A stretch of 10,647 nt of DNA from Clostridiales bacterium (GCA_031270585.1 JAISXK010000086.1:1-10647); one strand, 5' to 3'. Positions 1 to 5,980 are shown, numbered from the stretch's first letter. The notes: generated by a model from the letters alone, not told the origin. Numbers and translations are program-made.

Positions 1-1329
1 TATGCCCGCCTTTTGCATGGCGATGGCAACCTGCCGCTTTGCGGTATCCACACCGTCAAGATCGGGCAGCAAAAGGCCGCTGCGCGTGCCGGCTTTTACA
101 ATGACGCCGTAGCGCGCGGGATCGAGCTGCGCGATATCCGCTATGGGCTCGGGCGGCGTGAGCACATCCACCTTGATGGTGAGCGTAGGGAGTTCTTCCT
201 CCGCAACGGGATGAAAGCGGCTGTCACGCGTGGCGGCGGAAATGGCGTTTTGTATGATCTCCTGCGCGATGCAGGGGGTAGTGGGCGCGATGGTGCCGAT
301 GCAGCCGCGCAGCTGGCCATATTGGTGCAATGATACGAATACGCCCGCGCGGTCTCGCAACAGATCGCCCGGCAGTCCCTCGGGCGGTGCTATGGTTTTA
401 CCGGATGACACGCGCGCCGTAACGGCCTGCCTGGCAAGGCGCACATAGGCATCCTCATCCGCATGCATGCGCAACGCTTCCTGTTGCCGCTCTGTTTCAT
501 ACCTGTCGCCAAATCCACGCGTTTCATCCGCCGCGTCCGGCAAAAACGTGGCCACGGCATAGCCCACGCCATAGGTATCCTCATACGATAACACGCTTGA
601 CGTAACGCCGCGCGCATCCAGCGCCCCGGCCATGATCAAAAGCGATCCTACGCCGCACGCGCAGCCCTTTTCCAGAAGGGGATCGGGCAACGCCAGCAGT
701 TTCAAAAAGTCGCCCTCGCGCAGGGCTTCAAGTATGGCGCGATCAAGCGCCGGCCCTTCCGGCGCCAGGCCATAGGGGCCATCCGCCTTGAGGCGGTGCG
801 AAAGATCGCCGCTTGCTATTACGGCCACGCGCTTTTTGCCGGCGGCGGACTCTATACATTGACCCAGACGGTAATGCGTCAGCGCCGGCAGGCCGGAGAC
901 GCCCATGCGCACGATGGGAAGTTTGGGCGCGCGCTCCCCTAAAAACAGCAGCGGCACCAGCGACCCGTGGTCAAGCCCGTCGTCCCCATGCCGCACCAAC
1001 GGGCCTGCGGGCAGGCCGCGTTCGCCCGCAAATGCAGCGATATCTTTGGCGAGCGCTTCATCGTATACGGCGGCGGCCTTTGTTTCGCGCGCGCCAAAGC
1101 GCGAAAAATCCCCGCAAGCACCAGTACCCCCGGATATATGAAAGTAATCCGCATAGACAGGCGCGTGAGGGCTGATGATGACGGCGGCGTCAAGCGGGAA
1201 TTGCGTGAGGAACGCCATGGCTTCCCGGTAGCTGTCGATGGTTTTTTGTATGCGCCTTTGTTGCCCCTTGCCTACAGCGGGGATGATTAACGGCGGGTGC
1301 GGCACGAGTATGGCGGCCGTTACAGGCAT
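1..1329 (-). CDS. Memo-like / AMMECR1 fusion protein (AmmeMemoRadiSam system), 3' end cut by window edge
   Basis: The frame is open for 443 codons from ATG at 1327-1329 to base 1 with no stop, so the C-terminus lies outside the window. Residues ~1-265 read as a class III extradiol-dioxygenase-like (LigB/Memo) domain, with His at 11 (LVPHPPLI), 55 (SPHAP), 121 (DHGS) and 178 (SGDLSH), the kind of residues that bind metal in that fold. Residues ~290-443 are an AMMECR1 domain with its hallmark LRGCIGT at 340-346. Such fusions are known in anaerobes as part of the AmmeMemoRadiSam set, whose third member is a radical SAM protein. The biochemical role is unsettled, so I claim no reaction. An AGAAGG ribosome binding site lies ~8 bases before the ATG. 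The nucleotidase gene ends 87 bases upstream with no clear terminator, so the two are probably co-transcribed. A radical SAM gene could lie just past the left edge (inference). Family assignment is confident; enzymatic activity is not. Confidence 0.9.
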   Translation of the reverse strand, partial: MPVTAAILVPHPPLIIPAVGKGQQRRIQKTIDSYREAMAFLTQFPLDAAVIISPHAPVYADYFHISGGTGACGDFSRFGARETKAAAVYDEALAKDIAAFAGERGLPAGPLVRHGDDGLDHGSLVPLLFLGERAPKLPIVRMGVSGLPALTHYRLGQCIESAAGKKRVAVIASGDLSHRLKADGPYGLAPEGPALDRAILEALREGDFLKLLALPDPLLEKGCACGVGSLLIMAGALDARGVTSSVLSYEDTYGVGYAVATFLPDAADETRGFGDRYETERQQEALRMHADEDAYVRLARQAVTARVSSGKTIAPPEGLPGDLLRDRAGVFVSLHQYGQLRGCIGTIAPTTPCIAQEIIQNAISAATRDSRFHPVAEEELPTLTIKVDVLTPPEPIADIAQLDPARYGVIVKAGTRSGLLLPDLDGVDTAKRQVAIAMQKAGI

Positions 1330-1416
1330 AACAAAACCTTCTTTCAACTAAAAATGCGTATGCAGGGCCGTATACGTGGCGGCTTCGCCTATGCCGCCGC
1401 AGGCCGCGCCATACTT

Positions 1417-3333
1417 TTAACGCCCGTGCTTTCTGCGCCAGCTTTTGCGCTTTTTGCGCGTGGCGAAACGATAGATAAATATAATAAGCGCCATCAGCAC
1501 CACCAGTATGGCGCCCGCGATTATGTTAAACACGATATTGGTATTTGTGAAGTGGATGCCAAGGCCGGTTTCGGTTTCGGCCACCTTGCGCGCGTGCGTT
1601 TGGTTGTAATAATCCGGTATGATGGATACGCCCCTGTCATTTTTTTCAAAGGAGGAGGCAAAGGATGCCAGCGCATACCACCCCTTTATTTCGGCGCCGG
1701 TCGCGTCATGCAATATACGCGCGTAATAATCGGTAATTTCGTTGCCGGCTTCATCTTTTGGCGTAAGCGATACTATGCCAAATGTCTTTTCCTTTACGCT
1801 GCCCAGCATTTGCGCGGCGTATAGGCTGCAAATTACCCGGTAGAGCCGGTCGCGCTCGATTTCAGCGCGATTGCCTTGCGCGTCGGTAAGGTAAGCTTCC
1901 GTTACCTTGTTGAGCGGCAGTCTGTTGGGATTATAGCGGAAGTTTAAGCCCGACATGAAGAGTTGCGCGTCCGGCATGAGGGGTGTTACGGAAGCATCCA
2001 CCTCGGCAACGTTATAGAGCTCCTGCCCGGTGAGGTATACGTCTATCAGCGGGTAGTCCGTCAGGCCGTCCGCACCTATGCCCAGAGAGTTTACGTTAAA
2101 AAGATCGGCCAGCGTAACATCGCCCATGGGGATGGCGGCGCGTATCAGGCCGGCCGGCGCCACGGCAAGCGCGGGCCTTTCGCCATCCGTTACGGCGGCC
2201 ATATAGGCATCGGAAATGAAGTTGCCCAGCAAGCTTTCACCGTGGCGGGTGTAGATATCAAACTCCAGCGAGGAAAAAGGCACATGCGCCAGCACTTGGT
2301 CGTACTTCATTGAGTTAAAATGCTTGAGATATTGCTGCTCTACCATGCCCTTGTATTTGGTGATCTCCTGCGCCGTGGCGGCCTCTTCGGGTATGCTTTC
2401 GTCGATGGGCAAAAGCGCGTAAGAGCCTGCGGCCCAGCGGGCGCCGTTTTTCCTGAGTACCAGCTTGCCAAGGTATTTGCCGTATTCGTTGCAGGATACG
2501 ATCAGCGTATCGCCAATCATGATGGGCTCTTGCAGCAGCGTGTGGGTGTGGCCGGATATGATGACGTCGATATCCGGTACGGCCGCCGCCAGCAATTCAT
2601 CCTCGGATTTTTTCGGGTCTTCATTTGTGCCCCCGTGGGAAAGGCATATGATAAGCTCCGCTCCCTGGGCTTTTAAATCCGCCACGGATTGTTTGGCGGC
2701 ATCCGCCATGGCGGGTATAGGGAAGGGCAGCAGCGGCGTAACATCCGCAGCATCCTTGCCAAATGTGCTGAATATGCCTATCTTAACGCCGTTTTTATCA
2801 ACAAGAAGCGTTTTTTGCGTGTTGACGCGCGCAAATGCGTCGCTTAAATTTTCCAGTAACGTTTGGGGATCATCGCTTTGCGTGTAGGCGAAGTCGCCCG
2901 CGTCAAAGAGCAGGGACGGCAAGGTTTCGCCGCTGTCCGCCGCAGTGTGCAGCATATCGGTAAGGCCCTCAGCGCCCCAATCGAACTCGTGGTTGCCCAG
3001 CGTAACGGCGTCATACCCCATCAGGCCCAGCATGCGCAGTTCGCTTGCAAAAGAGGCGTAAAGCGTTTGAAACAGCGTGCCCATGGAAAAATCGCCCGCG
3101 TCCACCAACAAAACGTCCGCCCCCGCGCGCTCTTGATCGATGCGCGTTTGCAGCCTCGCAAAGCCGCCCGCATGCGTTACGGCATCGCCTTGCATCAGCT
3201 TGAAAGGAAGGAAGTTGGAGTGCAGGTCATGCGTGAATAGTATGGTGACCTCATCGGATGGCGGCGCTGCCATAGAGACTGCGGGCAGCAACAGAAGCGA
3301 CGCGATGAACAATGATGCGAGAATTCGGCGCAT
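1417..3333 (-). CDS. secreted, membrane-anchored 5'-nucleotidase / UshA-like metallophosphoesterase
   Basis: A complete 638-residue protein of the 5'-nucleotidase/2',3'-cyclic phosphodiesterase family, which hydrolyses extracellular nucleotides to nucleosides and phosphate. A signal peptide spans residues ~1-22 (hydrophobic core, cleavage near SMA-A). The N-terminal calcineurin-like domain shows all the metal-binding blocks: THDLHSN (D36, H38), DAGDF (D81), GNHEFDWG (N114, H115), SHGG (H233) and SGHTH (H262, H264). Residues ~345-545 match the C-terminal substrate domain, including a SGLNFRYNPNR stretch typical of it. Residues ~600-623 form one membrane helix followed by a 15-residue tail rich in Lys and Arg. 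The enzyme is therefore probably held on the outer face of the cytoplasmic membrane rather than anchored by sortase; no LPXTG is visible. AAGGGG lies 7 bases before the ATG. A promoter is seen at 3358-3386. The exact substrate cannot be read from the sequence. Confidence 0.93.
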   Translation of the reverse strand: MRRILASLFIASLLLLPAVSMAAPPSDEVTILFTHDLHSNFLPFKLMQGDAVTHAGGFARLQTRIDQERAGADVLLVDAGDFSMGTLFQTLYASFASELRMLGLMGYDAVTLGNHEFDWGAEGLTDMLHTAADSGETLPSLLFDAGDFAYTQSDDPQTLLENLSDAFARVNTQKTLLVDKNGVKIGIFSTFGKDAADVTPLLPFPIPAMADAAKQSVADLKAQGAELIICLSHGGTNEDPKKSEDELLAAAVPDIDVIISGHTHTLLQEPIMIGDTLIVSCNEYGKYLGKLVLRKNGARWAAGSYALLPIDESIPEEAATAQEITKYKGMVEQQYLKHFNSMKYDQVLAHVPFSSLEFDIYTRHGESLLGNFISDAYMAAVTDGERPALAVAPAGLIRAAIPMGDVTLADLFNVNSLGIGADGLTDYPLIDVYLTGQELYNVAEVDASVTPLMPDAQLFMSGLNFRYNPNRLPLNKVTEAYLTDAQGNRAEIERDRLYRVICSLYAAQMLGSVKEKTFGIVSLTPKDEAGNEITDYYARILHDATGAEIKGWYALASFASSFEKNDRGVSIIPDYYNQTHARKVAETETGLGIHFTNTNIVFNIIAGAILVVLMALIIFIYRFATRKKRKSWRRKHGR

Positions 3334-3357
3334 AGATGTACCCCTTCACAATATAGT

Positions 3358-3386
3358 ATTTTAACGATAGCATAAATATGTTACAA
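3358..3386 (-). promoter_or_regulatory. sigma-A-type promoter for the nucleotidase gene
   Basis: Read on the minus strand, TTGTAA (3381-3386) and TAAAAT (3358-3363) are separated by exactly 17 bases. The start codon lies ~25 bases downstream of the -10, leaving a short leader carrying the AAGGGG ribosome binding site (3341-3346). The site sits in the 75-base gap after the DHH gene, so the nucleotidase gene can be transcribed independently. A second AT-rich hexamer (TATATT) lies just downstream and is an alternative -10. Confidence 0.6.
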
Positions 3387-3408
3387 ATCCGTGCATTTTC
3401 GACTTAAT

Positions 3409-4281
3409 CTAAGCAATGGCCGCGATGATTTCGCGGATCACGGTGTCGGCGTGCTCGTAGGATACCTGGCAGGCGCCGCTATCGGGGCTGCCGGTACCGC
3501 CATATTTTTCCATCAGGAGACCGGCGTCAATACGGCTTGTTTTATTGATGATGCTGCGGCTTACATTAAGCGGACAGTTAAGCTTGCTGCGGCCGTCCAC
3601 GATCCAAAGCGCGATATTCTGCCTGGGGTAAAGTGTAAATAGCAGGTAGCGGTTGCCGCAGTAGATAGGGTCTACCCCGCGCAGATCGGTGATGAGCGCG
3701 TTGCCTTCTACGCGCGTATACGCTTTTAACATATCGCGAAAGGCTTCTCTATGGTGGAAATAGAGCTCTATGCGCTCCTGCGCATCCAAACAATCCAAAA
3801 TCTCGTCGATACTTTGCGTACAGCAGGCGTCCACAAGGTATTCCATCAAATCGTAGTTGCTTATGCGAAAGTTGCGGAAGCGGCCAAGGCCGGTGCGCGG
3901 ATCCGTGATGAAGCCCAGCAGTACCCAACCCATGGGGTATAGTATTTCATCCATGGTTAATTCCCCCGCGTTTATCTTATCCACGGCGTCTACCATATCG
4001 ATAAAGCCCGGCAACGCGGCGCTGCCGCCATAGTAGTTGAATATAACGCGGGCCGTGCTTTGCGCGCCGCCGGCCCCACCCGCCCGGTCAAGGTGGTGAA
4101 ACCAAAGCTCCGCGCCGTCAGCATAAGGGACGTTTGCCAGCACATCGCCCTGCGCGACATGAATATAGCCATCCTTCATATCACTGGGGTGCACAAATTC
4201 GCAGCTATTGATAACCCTAAGATCCTTCAGCATGGCGGCGCAGGCCAAGCCGTCAAAATCCGCCCGTGTTAGAAGTCTCAT
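3409..4281 (-). CDS. DHH-family phosphoesterase-like protein with altered catalytic motifs
   Basis: A 290-residue protein resembling the clostridial DHH proteins usually annotated as exopolyphosphatase-like. The start is placed at 4279-4281 rather than an in-frame ATG at 4297-4299: GGAGG at 4291-4295 is 9 bases from the chosen start and would lie inside the longer version. Motif I is intact (TRADFDGLACAAML, D8 and D10). Where the family normally reads WFDHH, this protein reads WFHHLD (60-65), so the motif-III Asp is absent or shifted. The C-terminal glycine motif, usually of GGxH-like form in DHHA1 domains, reads YGGTGSPDSGACQV (260-273) with no His. The frame is otherwise uninterrupted and the protein has normal length, so it is not an obvious pseudogene. 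It could be an inactive or repurposed paralogue, or keep activity with different metal ligands (inference). It probably acts in the cytoplasm, as no signal peptide is seen. It has its own promoter at 4339-4367. Confidence 0.85.
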   Translation of the reverse strand: MRLLTRADFDGLACAAMLKDLRVINSCEFVHPSDMKDGYIHVAQGDVLANVPYADGAELWFHHLDRAGGAGGAQSTARVIFNYYGGSAALPGFIDMVDAVDKINAGELTMDEILYPMGWVLLGFITDPRTGLGRFRNFRISNYDLMEYLVDACCTQSIDEILDCLDAQERIELYFHHREAFRDMLKAYTRVEGNALITDLRGVDPIYCGNRYLLFTLYPRQNIALWIVDGRSKLNCPLNVSRSIINKTSRIDAGLLMEKYGGTGSPDSGACQVSYEHADTVIREIIAAIA

Positions 4282-4290
4282 GAACCATAT

Positions 4291-4295
4291 CCTCC
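4291..4295 (-). promoter_or_regulatory. ribosome binding site that fixes the DHH gene start
   Basis: GGAGG on the minus strand lies 9 bases before the ATG at 4279-4281. The longer in-frame start at 4297-4299 would place this site inside the coding region and has no comparable site of its own. The shorter product also starts directly with the family-typical MRLLTRxDFDG. Confidence 0.8.
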
Positions 4296-4314
4296 GCATT
4301 TTTCGTGCCTTGCG

Positions 4315-4333
4315 TAACGGCGGCGCACCGTTA
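4315..4333. repeat. inverted repeat TAACGG-N7-CCGTTA beside the DHH gene promoter
   Basis: TAACGG (4315-4320) and CCGTTA (4328-4333) are perfect 6-base arms around a 7-base spacer. They lie just downstream of the -10 of the minus-strand promoter, over its likely transcription start and early leader. A third CCGTTA copy lies at 4351-4356, between that promoter's -35 and -10. The layout could be an operator or a 5' hairpin in the DHH mRNA. No regulator is identified. Confidence 0.35.
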
Positions 4334-4338
4334 GTATA

Positions 4339-4367
4339 ACTATACGCCTTCCGTTAAAAATATACAA
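4339..4367 (-). promoter_or_regulatory. promoter for the DHH-family gene
   Basis: On the minus strand TTGTAT (4362-4367) is followed after exactly 17 bases by TATAGT (4339-4344). An overlapping TATACT (4333-4338) could also serve as -10 with a different -35. The leader to the ATG at 4281 is ~50 bases. It is divergent from the lipoprotein promoter at 4409-4437, with 41 bases between the two -35 boxes. Confidence 0.55.
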
Positions 4368-4408
4368 GATTGGACATTTGCGGTGCCACGTTTACCCCGC
4401 CCACATGT

Positions 4409-4437
4409 TTGCTAAAATGCTTGTCATGGGCTATAAT
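4409..4437 (+). promoter_or_regulatory. strong sigma-A-type promoter upstream of the lipoprotein gene
   Basis: TTGCTA (4409-4414), a 17-base spacer, then a perfect TATAAT (4432-4437). Transcription would begin near 4444, leaving an unusually long leader of ~240 bases before the lipoprotein ATG at 4684. Confidence 0.65.
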
Positions 4438-4443
4438 GGGTTG

Positions 4444-4683
4444 AAAAGAAACGGGCGCACATTGATGACGGAACCCTGATAACTTTTTGATGACGGTATT
4501 TCAGTGAAAGTCAAGCGGCTTATGCGCGAAAGAAACCGCAGCTTACTTATGATGACGGGTAAAAAATCGCGGTGAGGTTTTCCGCGCAAAGGGTGAGCGG
4601 CGAGATAAAAGGTTTTATTTTCCAAATTGATGTCGGCAACGTAATTACTATGCAACAGATACTCAGGTGATAAGGAGGATATT
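4444..4683 (+). other. long untranslated leader with repeated TGATGACGG
   Basis: No gene is supported in this ~240-base stretch. It holds three exact copies of TGATGACGG (4463-4471, 4488-4496, 4550-4558) and a near copy with one mismatch around 4628-4636. It also holds a CGCGG/CCGCG hairpin (4568-4572 with 4582-4586). The ribosome binding site AAGGAGG (about 4673-4679) belongs to the lipoprotein gene. I compared it by eye with the common riboswitch core motifs (TPP, SAM, FMN, cobalamin, c-di-GMP, preQ1) and saw no match. The length and repeats suggest a regulatory leader, but the class is unknown. Confidence 0.4.
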
Positions 4684-5217
4684 ATGAAAAGGGGTTTATC
4701 TGCCGTTACGGCGCTTGCGCTGTTTGCCATGTTGCTGGGGGCGTGCTCCGAAAGGCAGAATACTGCGGCGCAGAGCGAATCTGCGGCGCCAGGCGTGCCG
4801 GTGCCGCCGCGCGTTGAAGAACCCGGCGAAACGGAAGCGATAGCCAAAAAGGGAGAATATGCGGCAAGCCCGGCAGATGTTGATTTAACCCTGCTGAATA
4901 GCGCGATGGTTTACGCCGAAGTATTCAATATTGTGGAATCGCCCGACAAATATATGGGCAAAACGATAAAAATGAGCGGGCCGTATTACGCCAGCTATTT
5001 CGATGAAACGGATGCCTATTACCATTATGTCATCGTGGAGGATGCCTCCGCCTGCTGTAGCCAGGGGTTGGAGTTTATTTGGAACGGCACGCACAACTAC
5101 CCCGCCGATTATCCTGCCGATGGCGAGAAAATTGAGGTTGTTGGCGAATTTAAAAGCTATGTGGAGTTGGGGCAAACGTATTATTATATCGCCGCAGATG
5201 AAATCAGAGTTGTTTGA
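4684..5217 (+). CDS. small lipoprotein with Ala-Cys-Cys-x-Gln-Gly motif, function unknown
   Basis: A 177-residue protein. Residues 1-21 are a lipoprotein signal (MKRG, a hydrophobic core, lipobox LGAC) with Cys21 as the lipidation site, so it should sit on the outer face of the membrane. Residues ~22-60 are a low-complexity linker rich in Ala, Pro and Glu. The folded part (~70-177) has a PDKYMGKTIKMSGPYY stretch, then DASACCSQGLEFIW with adjacent Cys124-Cys125, then KIEVVGEFKSY. The alternation of short beta-like strands suggests a small OB-like domain (inference). I recall similar ACC-QG-EF proteins in Firmicutes as uncharacterised lipoproteins; no function is assigned. The start is supported by AAGGAGG a few bases upstream. 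The paired cysteines could bind metal or undergo redox chemistry, but nothing here proves either. Confidence 0.85.
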   Translation: MKRGLSAVTALALFAMLLGACSERQNTAAQSESAAPGVPVPPRVEEPGETEAIAKKGEYAASPADVDLTLLNSAMVYAEVFNIVESPDKYMGKTIKMSGPYYASYFDETDAYYHYVIVEDASACCSQGLEFIWNGTHNYPADYPADGEKIEVVGEFKSYVELGQTYYYIAADEIRVV

Positions 5218-5226
5218 GGGGCGAAG

Positions 5227-5242
5227 GTGAAGAACGCTTCAC
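5227..5242 (+). other. short hairpin after the lipoprotein gene
   Basis: GTGAAG (5227-5232) and CTTCAC (5237-5242) form a perfect 6-base stem with an AACG loop, 10 bases after the lipoprotein stop. There is no following run of T, so it is not a convincing intrinsic terminator. It may protect the mRNA 3' end or be chance. Confidence 0.25.
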
Positions 5243-5301
5243 GCGGCGTACAGGTTGCGTGGTTATCGTTGCATAGTATTACCGCTTTTTACCATGGCGC
5301 A

Positions 5302-5331
5302 TTGCATTACCCCCCATATATTTAGTATAAT
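5302..5331 (+). promoter_or_regulatory. promoter for the acidic unknown gene
   Basis: TTGCAT (5302-5307), an 18-base spacer, then a perfect TATAAT (5326-5331). Transcription would begin near 5338, giving a leader of only ~20 bases to the ATG at 5358. This also argues against the upstream in-frame ATG at 5343, which would lie almost on the transcription start. It probably also feeds queT, since no terminator is visible between the genes. Confidence 0.65.
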
Positions 5332-5349
5332 GCTTACGGGATATGGGGG
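5311..5349. repeat. inverted repeat bracketing the -10 box
   Basis: CCCCCATAT (5311-5319) and ATATGGGGG (5341-5349) are perfect 9-base inverted arms 21 bases apart. The left arm lies in the -35/-10 spacer and the right arm includes the ribosome binding site, so the TATAAT lies between them. The left arm is upstream of the predicted transcription start, so this would act as a DNA operator rather than an RNA hairpin, unless transcription starts further upstream. Confidence 0.4.
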
Positions 5350-5357
5350 AATACTGT

Positions 5358-5891
5358 ATGACCGAAGCCATGATCAACATGATACAAAACGATATTTACC
5401 GTTGCGCCAAAGCGAGTAATACGCGCGCGGGTTCCAAGCGCATGTATGAGGCTATGATCGCCCGTTACAACACGCTCTTTATCGGCTTTGGGGATGTGAT
5501 CCCTACGGGACCGAAAACCCATTACCCCGACGGGGAACTGGATTACTGCAACGAATTAAACTGCATCAAGGAAAAGCTGGAACTGGTATTGATCGCCGGT
5601 ATGGATCCCGATGCGCTTTTTGACGACGACGACGACGCGGAGAAGGATGATATTATCATCAATATATCCTTTGACGATGTGCGCGCCTATGTGGATGGAA
5701 TGTCGGCGCTTACGCAATCGCAGATCGAAGAGATACACGAAAAGATAGATACCCTTGAAGAGATCACAAACGCCGATATGAGCCGTCCCCAGAAGTGGGA
5801 GGAAGCCCGGCACATCATCGCCTGGGCAGCCGATTGGGGCGTAGACGTGGGGGTAGGACTGTTGGCGTTGCTTTTAAAGATGAGCGCATAA
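5358..5891 (+). CDS. acidic protein of unknown function with hydrophobic C-terminus
   Basis: A 177-residue protein I do not recognise. The start at 5358 is preferred over the in-frame ATG at 5343 because GGGGGA (5345-5350) lies 7 bases upstream and the promoter leaves no room for the longer form. Residues ~1-35 look helical. Residues ~45-60 are rich in Gly and Pro (FGDVIPTGPKTHYPDGE). A strongly acidic DDDDDAEKDD segment near residues 89-98 separates this from a helical, charge-rich region (SQIEEIHEKIDTLEEI), possibly a short coiled coil. The last ~20 residues (WAADWGVDVGVGLLALLLKM) are hydrophobic and glycine-containing and could insert in or lie on a membrane. There is no signal peptide. 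Coding is supported by length, a good promoter, the ribosome binding site and sensible composition. Co-transcription with queT, ~80 bases on, is likely. Confidence 0.75.
   Translation: MTEAMINMIQNDIYRCAKASNTRAGSKRMYEAMIARYNTLFIGFGDVIPTGPKTHYPDGELDYCNELNCIKEKLELVLIAGMDPDALFDDDDDAEKDDIIINISFDDVRAYVDGMSALTQSQIEEIHEKIDTLEEITNADMSRPQKWEEARHIIAWAADWGVDVGVGLLALLLKMSA
5622..5636 (+). repeat. (GAC)5 trinucleotide tract in coding sequence
   Basis: Five uninterrupted GAC codons encode the Asp5 run of the acidic unknown protein. A perfect triplet tract can change length by replication slippage without breaking the frame, so the number of Asp residues may vary between strains. Confidence 0.8.
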
Positions 5892-5911
5892 AACGGAGGC
5901 TATATTAACTG

Positions 5912-5980
5912 ATGAATGAAATAAACATTGCGCTTTTCAGGGAACGGATGATGAAAGCGGTAGCCCATTATGCAACATGA
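5912..5980 (+). CDS. possible 22-codon upstream ORF overlapping the queT start
   Basis: ATG at 5912 opens a 22-codon frame (begins MNEINIALF, ends AHYAT) that stops with TGA at 5978-5980, 11 bases inside queT. It has GGAGG at 5895-5899, 12 bases upstream, which is somewhat far but by sequence is the best ribosome binding site in the gap. queT itself has none of comparable quality. The arrangement fits a leader peptide whose translation delivers ribosomes to queT. The peptide is short with no recognisable family, so chance is a real alternative. Confidence 0.35.
   Translation: MNEINIALFRERMMKAVAHYAT
5931..5959 (+). promoter_or_regulatory. hairpin upstream of the queT start
   Basis: CGCTTT (5931-5936) pairs with AAAGCG (5954-5959). 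Two further pairs (5938-5939 with 5952-5953) form around one bulged T, leaving a 12-base loop. The 3' arm contains the only purine-rich stretch (GAAAGCGG) near the queT ATG at 5970. The hairpin could mask ribosome entry, and ribosomes translating the 22-codon ORF would open it. It does not match the preQ1-I riboswitch consensus I know. Confidence 0.3.

Noticed and set aside
1378..1398. GC-rich hairpin (GGCGGC/GCCGCC) between the nucleotidase and Memo/AMMECR1 genes
   Set aside because: There is no T run after it on the minus strand and it has a 9-base loop, so it is not a credible intrinsic terminator.
1297..1824. Plus-strand open frame of 175 codons
   Set aside because: It is antisense to the 3' part of the nucleotidase gene and the start of the Memo/AMMECR1 gene, both secure.
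4279..4299. Longer start for the DHH gene at 4299
   Set aside because: The GGAGG site would be inside the coding region; the start at 4281 has ideal spacing and a family-typical N-terminus.
4431..4847. Minus-strand open frame of 138 codons across the leader and lipoprotein start
   Set aside because: It overlaps the lipoprotein signal peptide in antisense, runs through the plus-strand promoter, and shows no family features.
5343..5357. Longer start for the acidic protein at 5343
   Set aside because: It lies only ~5 bases after the predicted transcription start and has no ribosome binding site; 5358 has one.
5892..5969. preQ1 riboswitch before queT
   Set aside because: The gap is 78 bases and I could not find the preQ1-I core or a convincing preQ1-II/III fold by eye; a covariance-model search would decide.
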